This document shows, in pieces, positions 1-8,573 of a stretch of DNA of 24,737 bases (positions within the stretch are counted from its first letter, which is position 1; every line of letters starts with the position of its first letter). Source of the DNA: Treponema sp. (GTDB lineage Bacteria; Spirochaetota; Spirochaetia; Treponematales; Breznakiellaceae); the NCBI GenBank assembly GCA_031288575.1, contig JAITRD010000021.1:1-24737 (forward strand), written 5' to 3'. A program made the translations under genes and the position numbers. The notes under the pieces are model-generated. The model saw only the letters and a program-made list of their open reading frames with translations. It was not told the DNA's origin and did not search any database.

Positions 1-2829
1 GGGAACCCGGTTCCCGCAAATCCGGCACCGGCCAGGCCCGAGGTTTCCGCAACCGGGCAGCAGGCAAGGGAGCCCCAGCCGGCGTTAGCGCCCCCTGCGG
101 GGCGGGTACCGCCGGCTCAGGCGAATCAGGCAGCGGCGCCAGGGAACCCGGTTCCCGCATATCCGGCGCCGGCCAGGCCCGAGGTCTCCGCAAATAGGCA
201 GCAGACGAGGGAGCCCCAGCCGGCGTTAGCGCCCCCTGCGGGGCGGGTACCGCCGGCTCAGGCGAACCAGGCATCGGCGCCAGGAAATCCAGTTCCCGCA
301 AATCCGGCACCGGTCAGGCCTGAAGTTTCCGCGACCAGGCAGCAGGCAAGGGAGCCCCAGCCGGCACAAGCGCCCTCTGCGGGGCGGGCAACCACGGCCC
401 CGGCGAATCAGGCAGCGGCGCCAGGGAACCCGGTTCCCGCAAATCCGGCGCCGGTCAGGCCCGAGGTTTCCGCGACCAGGCAGCAAACGAGGGAACCCCA
501 GCCGGCACAAGCGCCCCCTGCGGGATGGGTACCGCCGGTGCCGGTAAACCCGGTTCTCGTAAACCCGGCGCCGGTCAGGCCTGTGTTTCCTATAATCGGA
601 CAGGCAAAGGAGTCCCAACCGGCCCAGACATTATTGCCGGAGTGGGCAACCCCGCCGCTTTCAGTGAAGCCGGCGTCGGTCAAGCCTGAGGTCTCCGCAA
701 ATAGGCAGCAGACGAGGGAGCCTCAGTCGGCGCTAGCGCCCCCTGCGGGGCGGGCAACACCAGCCCCGGTGAACCCGGTATCCGCAAATCCGGCACAGGC
801 CAGGCCTGAGGTCTCCGCAAATAGGCAGCAGACGAGGGAGACTCAGCCGGCACAAACGCCCTCTGCGGGACGGGTACCGCCGGCTCTGGCGAACCAAGCA
901 TCGGCGCCAGTGAATTCGGTTCCCTCATATCCAGTGCCGGTCAGGCCTCTGTTTCCTATAATCGGACAGGCAAAGGAGTCCCAACCGGCCCAGACATTAT
1001 TGCCGGAGTGGGCAACCCCGGTTCCAATGAAGCCGACGCCGACTTTGCCTGAGGTTTCCGCGGCTAGGCAGCAGACAAGGGAGCCTCAGCCGGTACAAGC
1101 GCCCCCTGCGGGGCGGGCAACACCGGCTCAGGCGAACCCGGCATCAGCGCCAGGAAATCTGGCACCCGCAAATCCAGTGCCAGCTTTGTCTGAGGTTTCC
1201 GCGACCAGGCAGCAGACGAGGGAGCCTCAGCCGGCACAAGCGTCCCCTGCGGGGCGGGCAACACCGGCTCAGGCGAACCCGGTTCCCGCAAATCCGGCGC
1301 CGGTCAAACCTGTGTTTCCTATAATCGGACAGGCAAAGGAGTCCCAACCGGCCCAGACATTATTGCCGGAGTGGGCAATCCTGGTTCCAGTGAAGCCGGT
1401 GCCGGCTTTGCCTGAGATTTCCACAACCAGGCAGCAGACAAGGGAGCCCCAGCCGGTGCAAGCACCGTCTTCGGGGCGGATACCGGCATTGGCGCCAGGG
1501 AATCTGGCACCCGCAAACCCAGTGCCGGCTTTGTCTGAGGTTTCCGCGACCAGGCAGCAGACGAGGGAGCCTCAGCAGACGCTAGCGCCCATTGCGGGGC
1601 GGGTAACATCAGCCCCGGTGAACCAGGCATTGACGCCACTGAATCCCGTTCCCGCATATCCGGCGCCGGTCAAGCCTGTGTTTCCTATAATCGGACAGAC
1701 AAAAGAGTCCCAACCGGCCCAGGCATTATTGCCGGAATGGGCAACCCCGGTTCCAGTGAAGCCGGCGTCGACTTTGCCTAAGGTTTCCGCAGCTAGGCAG
1801 CAGACGAGAACGCCTCAGCCGGTACAAGCACCCTCTTCGGGGCGGGTACCAGCGAACCCGGCATCGGCGCCAGGGAATCCAGTTCCCGTAAACCCGGCAC
1901 AGGCCAGGCCTGAGCTTTCCGCGGCCAGGCAGCAGACGAGGGAGACTCAGCCGGCACAAGCGCCCCCTGCGGGGCGGGTAACACCAGCCCCGATAAACCC
2001 GGCATCGGCACCAGGAAATCCAGTTCCCGCAAATCCAGTGCCGGCCATGTCTGTGTTTCCTATAATCGGACAGGCAAAGGAGTCCCAACCGGCACAGGCA
2101 TTATTGCCGGAGTGGGCAACCTCGGTTCCAGTGAAGCCGGCACCGGCCCGGCCCGAGGTTTCCACAACCAGGCAGCAGACGAGGGAGCCCCAGCCGGCAC
2201 AAGTGCCCCCTGCGGGGTGGTTACCGGCGAACCCGGCATCGGTGCCAGGGAATCCGGTTCCCGCAAATCCAGTGCCGGCCATGTCTGTGTTTCCTATAAT
2301 CGGACAGGCAAAGGAGTCCATTGCGGGGCGGGCAACACCGGCGTCAGTAAATCCAGCATCGGCACCAGGGAACCCGGTTCCCGTAAACCCGGCACCGGTC
2401 AAGCCTGTGTTTCCGATAATCGGACAGGCAAAGGAGTCCCAACCGGCACAGGCATTATTGTCGGAGTGGGCAACCTCGGTTCCCGCAAACCCAGCGCCGG
2501 CTTTGCCTGAGGTTTCTGCGGCTAGGCAGCAGACGAGAGCGCCCCAGCCGGCACAAGCACCCTCTGCGGGGCGAATACCGCAGACTCAGGCGAATCCGGT
2601 ACCGACCACGCCTGGGCTTTCTACGACTAAGCAGCGGACGTGGGAGCCTCAGCCGGCGCAAGCGCCCTCTGCGGAGCGGGTACCACCGGCCCCGGTGAAT
2701 CCGGCATCGGCTCCGGCGAATCCGGTTTCCGTAAACCCGGCAACGGCCGTACCTGAGCTTTCCGCGACCGGACGGCAGGCGAAAGAATCCCAACCAGCCC
2801 AAACCCCGTCACAGGGTTTGGTAACACCG
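1..2829 (+). repeat. In-frame Pro-rich repeat tract made of two related module types
   Basis: The first three and a half units are regular 47-residue (141-base) repeats, each opening with GNPVPANPAP and carrying RPEVSATRQQTREPQPAQ. After base 583 a second module type appears, starting VFPIIGQAKESQPAQ. The codon for its first residue lies at 583, 949, 1312, 1678, 2053, 2287 and 2407. Spacings are 366, 363, 366, 375, 234 and 120 bases. This gives a higher-order period of about 122 residues that breaks down in the last two copies. All length changes are multiples of three, so the frame is kept. Nucleotide identity between copies is high enough for recombination or slippage. The composition suggests an extended, disordered spacer, perhaps through the periplasm or cell wall. 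Confidence 0.9.
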
Positions 2830-3690
2830 GATCTAGTTGCGGTTCCCGCATCTGGGCAAGCAAAGGATTTGGTGTCCGGTAACCCTGTTAGATGGATAAG
2901 GGATACTTTTGCGGAAAAGACGGCAAACCAGACTTGGAGTACCGGTCATTTTTCCCCTCCCCTTATGATAGGAGCGGGGATTTTGGCAGTATTACTGGCG
3001 GGCTTTATTGCTGTTTGCGCGGTCAGGAATTTTCACCTTTCTCCTAATAAGGTTATGGCCTATGCGGCCCGCCCTCTAAAGAAAAATGGAGAAGAACCTG
3101 TGGCCGGGACGAGAAAAAACACAGAATCCTTTGCTGTTTCCGCGGCGAATGAAAAAAACAGGAGCAGGCTCGAAGCAAGCAAGCTTGCCGGCATCTCCCT
3201 TGGGGAGGAAGTTCAGAATACTGGCGAAGTCCATACCCCGATCCGGAAACCGATTGGCAATATTTTCAGCGGCGGCAAATCTTCCGGAGCAAGCGCGGAC
3301 CGGAAGCCCGGTGGGGCATGGACCGGGCCGCTTATGCTTTCCTTATTTGTAGCGGATCAAAGCACCGCCATTGGCAGACGGAATATCCATATCGTTAAAC
3401 CCGGCTATACCTTTACCATCGGCGGAGGGAAATCGGATTTTTTGATATTCCTTGTTCCCATACCTTCCCGTATCGCGGAACTCCGTTTTAACGGAGAGGA
3501 ATGTATCATTATTCCCCGGAAACCTCAGTTTTTCCCTGATATTGGGTCTCAGCCTGTTCCGGATTGCATTGGAAAAACAATCCGCATCATCTCGGAAAGA
3601 AACTATGAGTTATATATACGAATGGAACGCTATGAAGATCCCTTGATAACCCTGAATCGTCTGCTCCGTTCCATTTGCGTACCCGGATAA
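1..3690 (+). CDS. Large Pro/Ala-rich repeat protein with one membrane segment and a C-terminal FHA-like domain (5' end outside window)
   Basis: The frame is open from base 1, so the gene starts upstream; the first GTG codons inside the repeats are not credible starts. About 1,229 residues are visible. In order they are: a Pro/Ala/Asn/Gln-rich repeat tract (to about base 2829); a short linker; a hydrophobic segment at 2962-3024; a basic stretch just after it (RNFH...RPLKK); a polar linker; and a compact domain from about 3325 to the end. By the positive-inside rule the repeats lie outside the cytoplasm and the C-terminal domain inside. That last domain has GRRNIHI, a TIGGGKSDF turn and IRIISERNYELYIR. 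It looks like a forkhead-associated-type beta sandwich, but I am not certain. The unseen N terminus could carry a signal peptide and a receptor domain such as von Willebrand A; this is inference only. The gene converges on the HEAT-repeat gene with 8 bases between stop codons. Function is unknown. Confidence 0.85.
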   Translation, partial: GNPVPANPAPARPEVSATGQQAREPQPALAPPAGRVPPAQANQAAAPGNPVPAYPAPARPEVSANRQQTREPQPALAPPAGRVPPAQANQASAPGNPVPANPAPVRPEVSATRQQAREPQPAQAPSAGRATTAPANQAAAPGNPVPANPAPVRPEVSATRQQTREPQPAQAPPAGWVPPVPVNPVLVNPAPVRPVFPIIGQAKESQPAQTLLPEWATPPLSVKPASVKPEVSANRQQTREPQSALAPPAGRATPAPVNPVSANPAQARPEVSANRQQTRETQPAQTPSAGRVPPALANQASAPVNSVPSYPVPVRPLFPIIGQAKESQPAQTLLPEWATPVPMKPTPTLPEVSAARQQTREPQPVQAPPAGRATPAQANPASAPGNLAPANPVPALSEVSATRQQTREPQPAQASPAGRATPAQANPVPANPAPVKPVFPIIGQAKESQPAQTLLPEWAILVPVKPVPALPEISTTRQQTREPQPVQAPSSGRIPALAPGNLAPANPVPALSEVSATRQQTREPQQTLAPIAGRVTSAPVNQALTPLNPVPAYPAPVKPVFPIIGQTKESQPAQALLPEWATPVPVKPASTLPKVSAARQQTRTPQPVQAPSSGRVPANPASAPGNPVPVNPAQARPELSAARQQTRETQPAQAPPAGRVTPAPINPASAPGNPVPANPVPAMSVFPIIGQAKESQPAQALLPEWATSVPVKPAPARPEVSTTRQQTREPQPAQVPPAGWLPANPASVPGNPVPANPVPAMSVFPIIGQAKESIAGRATPASVNPASAPGNPVPVNPAPVKPVFPIIGQAKESQPAQALLSEWATSVPANPAPALPEVSAARQQTRAPQPAQAPSAGRIPQTQANPVPTTPGLSTTKQRTWEPQPAQAPSAERVPPAPVNPASAPANPVSVNPATAVPELSATGRQAKESQPAQTPSQGLVTPDLVAVPASGQAKDLVSGNPVRWIRDTFAEKTANQTWSTGHFSPPLMIGAGILAVLLAGFIAVCAVRNFHLSPNKVMAYAARPLKKNGEEPVAGTRKNTESFAVSAANEKNRSRLEASKLAGISLGEEVQNTGEVHTPIRKPIGNIFSGGKSSGASADRKPGGAWTGPLMLSLFVADQSTAIGRRNIHIVKPGYTFTIGGGKSDFLIFLVPIPSRIAELRFNGEECIIIPRKPQFFPDIGSQPVPDCIGKTIRIISERNYELYIRMERYEDPLITLNRLLRSICVPG

Positions 3691-3698
3691 TAGCCCCG

Positions 3699-5081
3699 CT
3701 ATTCGTTAAGGCCTAATTTTTTCAAGGTTTCTTGGGCTTTTCGTGAAAGATTGCTGTTTTTAGGATCCGATAATGATCGGACCTCTCCGGCAAGGCCGCG
3801 AAATTCATTAAGGGCGGTTATATCCAGGGCATAGGATTTTTCGACTACCCCGCCGGAAGCAAAAAAACGGCGGGCCAGATCTTCCAGGGCCGCCGCTTTA
3901 GATCCCCCGATGATCCGTAGAAACCCGTTGTATAAAGCCGTCTGATTGCTTCTTTTTGCGTCATCCAGGGCAGCAATCAATTTTGAGGCATAAGCATCGC
4001 CGTTGTTTTGCATCAGCATTTCCGCCGCGAGAATCCGAATCCGGTCTCCGTTTTTCTTTTCCCCGAAAAGAGATTCCAGGACGGCCATAGCTTCCTCATT
4101 GGCAATAGCGCCCAATGCGCGGACAGCGTCATCCTTTACCGCGGGAACCTCATCCTGTTCAGCCCGGTATCGCAAAAAAGAAACGGCCTGCGTCAGTTTC
4201 CGGTCCTTTGCGGCCCGGGCCGCCCCGATGCGGGTCCGGTAATAGGGGTCCCGGAAGGCCTCCAGGATCGCGTCATCCACCTCTTTGCCCGTAAAAGGCC
4301 CCAAAGCCGTTACGGCGGCGGAACGGACATTGGGATCATTCGAAGACACCGCTTCCAGGATAGCGTCCAAACCCCGGTTATCCCCTATCTTGGAAAGGGC
4401 TTCCAAGGCCGTTATCTGTAAGCCTGCGCGTTCTTCACTATTTACGGCAAGCTCCGCAAGAAAGGGCACCCCCTCATGGGAAGCGGTTTCTCCCAAGGCG
4501 GCAATAATTTCCCTCCGGCTTTCTTCTCCCGGGCTGCGGTCTGTATAATAATTCATAAGATATTCCGCCACTCCGTCTCCGGCTTCTTTATCTTCCTTGC
4601 TTAGGGCTCCGCCGATTTGGCCCAAAGCCCGGAAAGCGGCTCCCGCAAAACGGGATTCGCCTTCATTAAGAAGGGTTTCCAGGGGCATCCTCCCTTCCGG
4701 GGCTTTAACCGTTCCTAAATAATTTACCGCCGCCAGGACTGTGTCATTAGCCTCATTATCCCTTTCCTCGATAACCCGGATCGCCCGTCCCTCAAGGCCT
4801 GTTTTGTTTTGTTCCCCGAAAAAAGAAAAAATTCCGGCAAGGATATTCCGGTTGCGGGTGGTTTCCATGATTTGGGCCAATTCGTCGTTGAGGTAATAGG
4901 CCTTTTCATCCTTCAAAGTCTTGATAAGGGCGGTAATTTCCGTTTCCGTGCCGTAACGGATGATATCAAGCCGTTGTTCCTCAAGAGGCTTTTGGGAAGG
5001 GCCTTCTTCCGCGGCCAAGAAAAGCGGAAGGATATAAAAAAAGCAGAATAAAAAACACCAGGGAGGGACAAAACATTTCAT
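3699..5081 (-). CDS. Secreted HEAT-repeat protein
   Basis: The 460-residue product begins with a hydrophobic signal segment (residues 3-22) and a likely cleavage after Leu-Ala-Ala at about residue 24. A plausible lipobox is not evident. The rest is almost wholly helical HEAT-type repeats with units such as AAFRALGQIG, ALEALSKIGDN, AVTALGPF and AVRALGAIANEEA, spaced about 30-35 residues. HEAT arrays are binding scaffolds, so a periplasmic adaptor role is likely; no catalytic motif was seen. I chose ATG at 5081, which overlaps the tgt stop as TGATG and has GGGGGGAG upstream at good spacing. A TTG one codon earlier is possible. It is the last gene of the minus-strand convoy and is probably translationally coupled to tgt. 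No clear terminator follows its stop before the convergent gene. Confidence 0.85.
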   Translation of the reverse strand: MKCFVPPWCFLFCFFYILPLFLAAEEGPSQKPLEEQRLDIIRYGTETEITALIKTLKDEKAYYLNDELAQIMETTRNRNILAGIFSFFGEQNKTGLEGRAIRVIEERDNEANDTVLAAVNYLGTVKAPEGRMPLETLLNEGESRFAGAAFRALGQIGGALSKEDKEAGDGVAEYLMNYYTDRSPGEESRREIIAALGETASHEGVPFLAELAVNSEERAGLQITALEALSKIGDNRGLDAILEAVSSNDPNVRSAAVTALGPFTGKEVDDAILEAFRDPYYRTRIGAARAAKDRKLTQAVSFLRYRAEQDEVPAVKDDAVRALGAIANEEAMAVLESLFGEKKNGDRIRILAAEMLMQNNGDAYASKLIAALDDAKRSNQTALYNGFLRIIGGSKAAALEDLARRFFASGGVVEKSYALDITALNEFRGLAGEVRSLSDPKNSNLSRKAQETLKKLGLNE

Positions 5082-6229
5082 CAATTACTCCCCCCATAGG
5101 ACCGCAAAAAATCTTGCTTAAAAGATAAAAAACGATTCTCTTCTATGGCCTTACGGGCGTCCTTAACAAGGTCATGGAGAAAATAAAGGTTATGGTAACT
5201 GGCCAGCATGGAACAAAGGATCTCCTGGGTTTTATAAAGGTGCCGCAGATAAGCCCGGCTATATTCACGGCATACCTTGCAGCCGCATGATTCATCTATC
5301 GGCCTAAAATCAAGGCGGTTTTCGATTTTTTTTAAGGATAAGGCCCCCTGCCGGGTAAAGACCCGGCCGTTTCGGCCTGTTCTTGTGGGAAACACGCAGT
5401 CAAACATATCAATCCCTGCTTCAATGGCCCCCAGAATATACTGGGGGGTACCGATTCCCATAATATACCGGGGAACATCCCGGGGAAGGAGGGATGCGGT
5501 ATAGTTCAGGTATTCGAGAAAAACTTCTTCCGGTTCCCCAACCGAGAGCCCCCCTATCGCGATCCCCGCCGTTCCGGATTCAATTGCCTCTCCGGCGCTC
5601 CGCTGCCGCAGATCCTTAAAAAAATTCCCCTGCACAATGGAAAAAAGCTTTCCCCTATACCCCTCCGCCGCGGCATCCTGCCAAGCCTGTTTGGCCCGTT
5701 TTAACCACAGGGCCGTAATGGCCAGGGCTTTTTCCGCATCCTTGTAGGAAGTCCCCCAACTGGTACAGACATCAAGCTGCATCTGGATATCGCTCTGAAA
5801 AAGAGCCTGAATTTCAACAACCCTTTCGGGGCTTAAAAAATGGCGGGAACCGTCAATATGGGAACGGAATTCCACCCCCTCTTCCCGGATCTTCCGGAAA
5901 GGCGCCAGGGAAAAGACCTGAAACCCTCCGGAGTCGGTAAGAATATTTCCCCGCCATGCCGTAAAGTTGTGGAGGCTGCCGGCCGCGCTAATCACTTCCA
6001 GCCCTGGCCTAAGGTAGAGATGATAGGTATTAGCAAGGATGATCTCAAAACCGATTTCGTTCAGGTCGTCCCGGGAAAGGGCCTTAACGGTTCCGTTTGT
6101 TCCTACGGGCATAAAAACCGGGGTGGATACCCTCCCGTGGGGAAGCGTCAAAGTTCCGGTCCGGGCATGGGTAGCGGAGTCCTGATGGTTAACCGAAAAA
6201 AAGGTTTCCGGCAATAAAGCTTCCCTCAT
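5081..6229 (-). CDS. tgt: Queuine/preQ1 tRNA-guanine transglycosylase (TGT)
   Basis: TGT exchanges guanine 34 in the anticodon of Asp, Asn, His and Tyr tRNAs for preQ1, the first tRNA-bound step to queuosine. The 382 residues are near the bacterial norm of about 375. Family hallmarks are present: DSGGFQVFSL (residues 99-108, with the conserved Asp at 99), GGLSVGE (226-232), and GIDMFDCVFPTR (272-283), where Asp277 matches the nucleophile. The zinc site is Cys315, Cys317, Cys320 and His346. The start ATG overlaps the stop of the upstream permease gene as ATGA, and the HEAT gene follows with a one-base overlap, so the three genes are likely translated in a coupled manner. All key residues are intact. 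Confidence 0.97.
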   Translation of the reverse strand: MREALLPETFFSVNHQDSATHARTGTLTLPHGRVSTPVFMPVGTNGTVKALSRDDLNEIGFEIILANTYHLYLRPGLEVISAAGSLHNFTAWRGNILTDSGGFQVFSLAPFRKIREEGVEFRSHIDGSRHFLSPERVVEIQALFQSDIQMQLDVCTSWGTSYKDAEKALAITALWLKRAKQAWQDAAAEGYRGKLFSIVQGNFFKDLRQRSAGEAIESGTAGIAIGGLSVGEPEEVFLEYLNYTASLLPRDVPRYIMGIGTPQYILGAIEAGIDMFDCVFPTRTGRNGRVFTRQGALSLKKIENRLDFRPIDESCGCKVCREYSRAYLRHLYKTQEILCSMLASYHNLYFLHDLVKDARKAIEENRFLSFKQDFLRSYGGSN

Positions 6230-7290
6230 GTTTTAGCGCTTCCCAAAAGGAGAATGCCGATAACAATGAAACTCCCAACCGGAAACCAGGCCCCCGCGAT
6301 GGGGGGAATATACCCCATCTTGGCCATCATCATGCTGATCATTTCCATAATATAATAAACCACCGCCGCTGAAAGACTGGCAAGGAGACTCATAAGGAGT
6401 ATGTTTTTTTTAAAGCGTCCCCCCATGGAAACAGATAAAATCATAATCACCAAAGAAACGGAAGGAAAGGAGAAACGGTGATAATAATCCGCCAGGGCTT
6501 CAACAAAGGGGAGCCCCGCTTTTTTTAAATCCGCCACATGGAGAGCCAATTCATGAGACGGAAGATCTTCCGCGTTCACCGCGTTTCTTCTAAAGGTATC
6601 GGGGCTTTCCCGGTATAGATCCGTTTCCGACAGGGGCCGGGCCCGCAATAAACCGTTTTCCCACTGATAGGTAATCGCATTATAAAAAATCCAATATTCC
6701 CCGGACCAAAGCGCCCGGGGGGCCCTCAGAAGGGAAATAAAATTTCCCTGGGAGTCCTGTTCAATAACACTAACCCCATTTAAAGTATAGGTCCGATAAT
6801 CGTAATAATCCACCGAATAAATTACTTCCCCGTTTCTGGTCTTAATAACGATGTCGCTGTTGTTTTCCGAATAACGCTGATGCAAAAGCACCCGGGAAAG
6901 ATCGTTTTTTATTTTATATGTAGGAATTACCACCAAATCGTCAAAAAGAAAGGAAAAAACCGATGTGATAAGGCCGATAAAAACCAGGGACAGGGTAAAA
7001 CGCCAAAAGGGGATCCCGGAAGAAAAAATGGAAGTAAGCTCATTCCTGCTGTAAAGATCTCCCAGGGTATAGGCAGCGGCAAAAAGCAGGGATAAGGGCA
7101 AGGCATAGGAAAGGCATTTGGGAAGATAATAGAAACATACCTGGAGTATTTCCTTTAACGGCACTTCATAATTAAGATACCGCCAAAGATTGGCAAAAAG
7201 ATCGATGAGGGAAAGAAGCAAAACAAACATGGAAACAGCAACCACAAAGATAGGAAAAAACTGTTTAAGCAAATACCGGTCCAGGATCAT
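6226..7290 (-). CDS. lptG: LptF/LptG-family envelope lipid permease (LptG-like)
   Basis: The 354-residue protein has the YjgP/YjgQ family layout. N-terminal membrane segments lie at about 8-32, 55-75 and 95-118. A central soluble beta-rich domain of about 150 residues contains ENGLLRAR and IFYNAITYQWENG. Three C-terminal membrane segments start at the family signature HRFSFPSVSLVIMILSV (residues 271-287). In proteobacteria, LptF and LptG with LptB extract lipopolysaccharide from the inner membrane and pass it to the periplasmic bridge. The opening MILDRYLLKQ is more LptG-like than LptF-like; the F/G assignment is a judgement. It overlaps both neighbours by four bases (ATGA). No lptB, lptC or lptA is in view. 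The cargo in a treponeme, where classical LPS is generally absent, is unclear. Confidence 0.85.
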   Translation of the reverse strand: MILDRYLLKQFFPIFVVAVSMFVLLLSLIDLFANLWRYLNYEVPLKEILQVCFYYLPKCLSYALPLSLLFAAAYTLGDLYSRNELTSIFSSGIPFWRFTLSLVFIGLITSVFSFLFDDLVVIPTYKIKNDLSRVLLHQRYSENNSDIVIKTRNGEVIYSVDYYDYRTYTLNGVSVIEQDSQGNFISLLRAPRALWSGEYWIFYNAITYQWENGLLRARPLSETDLYRESPDTFRRNAVNAEDLPSHELALHVADLKKAGLPFVEALADYYHRFSFPSVSLVIMILSVSMGGRFKKNILLMSLLASLSAAVVYYIMEMISMMMAKMGYIPPIAGAWFPVGSFIVIGILLLGSAKT

Positions 7291-8573
7291 TTTCGAATCC
7301 TATAAACACATAAAATAAGACCGGCGGATAAGGCAAGTATATCCGGCAGCCACATAGTCCAGAACGGCGAGTAACCCAGCCGGGTTCCCATGGTTTGCCC
7401 GGTTATCAGCAAGGCCCAATAGATTAGCGCGATAATAAGGCCAAAGATAAACCCCACGGTCTGGCCGCTCTTTTTTGCCAAAAGCCCTAAGGAGACGGCA
7501 AGAAACACAAAAGAAAGGGCACCAAAGGGGATAGAAAATTTTTTGTAAAATTCCAGCCGGTGGTTTTGGATACTGCGATCCTTCGATTTATTATTTGCCA
7601 ACTGGCTTTCCTGGATATATCCCGCAAGGAGGCTGGCCCGCCGGTTCCAGACACTATCCCGCGGGCCCCTCCGCAAAGCTTCTTCCAAAGACAGGGCAAT
7701 TCCTAAATTTTTATTATACTCCTCATCCATCCTATTCCGGAGGTTTTCTTCTTTTACTTTGATTTCTTTCCAAACGTCAATGGAACTCATCTCCCGGGGG
7801 CTTATGGAGGAAACCGCCTGGATCATATCCTCCTGGGGCACCCAATACCGTAAAAATCCGCTCGAAGCGTAATCATAATCAAGCCGGGCTATTTCCTTTG
7901 AGGATTGGATAAACGCGCCAAGAAGATCCAGGCTGAGCCCCTCTTTCCCCGCATCCCGTAATTCCGCATTCCTGGCCATGATAACGCGCCGTTCCCCGTC
8001 GCTGGTTTTATCCAGAATAAGGACGTTGCTAATGGAATTGCCTGTCACATCGCCGGTTACAATGATGGTATCCTTAAAACGTTTGACCGAATTCGCCTCC
8101 AGTTCCAACGCGGGGGTGGAAGCCAAAATACGCCGGTAAAGCCGGGTAAATTGTACCGTCCCGGCGGGGAGAAGCACGTCATTGGCGAAAAAAGATAAAA
8201 GGGAAATAATGGCTCCCACAATAAGGGCGGGAATAAAAATGTTTTTATAAGAAAGCCCTGAGGAAAGCATCACCAGGGCCTCATTATCCGATGTAAACCG
8301 TCCTATGGTCATAAGGGTCCCCACCAAAGAAGCAAAAGGCGCCGCCATGGCAATAACCGAAGGCAGGGAAAAAAAAATTAACAACGCGACCTGATTAAAA
8401 GGAACCCGTTTGGCGAGAATTTGCTGCGCCAGGAGGAGCAACTGGTTCACAAAAAAAATAAAAAAGAAAAAAAGAAAGGCCACGAAAAAGGAGAACAGCA
8501 TTTCTGTTATCAGGTATCTGAATAAAGTCCAGGATACCCTGCGCGGAGCCTCCGCAGTTATTCCGCCAATCAT
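7287..8573 (-). CDS. lptF: LptF/LptG-family envelope lipid permease (LptF-like) with a charged insertion
   Basis: The 428-residue protein is the presumed partner of the adjacent LptG-like permease. Membrane segments are visible at about 19-50, 61-90, 107-135, 347-366, 370-393 and 405-425. Family-typical stretches are ALPF-like AAPFASLVGTLMTIGRFTSDNE and the C-terminal FYKKFSIPFGALSFVFL. The central soluble domain (about 136-346) is larger than usual. Residues 262-345 form a highly charged, probably helical insertion (VWKEIKVKEENLRNRMDEEY onward), which explains why the protein is about 60 residues longer than a typical LptF of about 366. The gene overlaps dut upstream and the LptG-like gene downstream by four bases each. 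A joint role in moving an amphiphile out of the inner membrane is inferred from family membership. Confidence 0.85.
   Translation of the reverse strand: MIGGITAEAPRRVSWTLFRYLITEMLFSFFVAFLFFFFIFFVNQLLLLAQQILAKRVPFNQVALLIFFSLPSVIAMAAPFASLVGTLMTIGRFTSDNEALVMLSSGLSYKNIFIPALIVGAIISLLSFFANDVLLPAGTVQFTRLYRRILASTPALELEANSVKRFKDTIIVTGDVTGNSISNVLILDKTSDGERRVIMARNAELRDAGKEGLSLDLLGAFIQSSKEIARLDYDYASSGFLRYWVPQEDMIQAVSSISPREMSSIDVWKEIKVKEENLRNRMDEEYNKNLGIALSLEEALRRGPRDSVWNRRASLLAGYIQESQLANNKSKDRSIQNHRLEFYKKFSIPFGALSFVFLAVSLGLLAKKSGQTVGFIFGLIIALIYWALLITGQTMGTRLGYSPFWTMWLPDILALSAGLILCVYRIRK

Noticed and set aside
538..540. GTG at 538 as the start of the repeat protein
   Set aside because: The same frame is open back to base 1 with the same repeats, so the true start is upstream of the window.
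586..600. TATAAT in the repeated TTTCCTATAATCGGA motif as a promoter
   Set aside because: It recurs in nearly every VFPIIGQ module as coding sequence, and no -35 box lies at proper spacing.
1..2829. CRISPR array or non-coding satellite at the left edge
   Set aside because: Units are 120-375 bases, keep the reading frame and lack unique spacers of constant length; this is a protein-coding repeat.
226..2863. Several stop-free frames on the minus strand and in other frames across the Pro-rich tract
   Set aside because: They are mirror images of the repeat: periodic DNA without stops in one frame tends to lack them in others. They have no ribosome-binding sites and no family resemblance.
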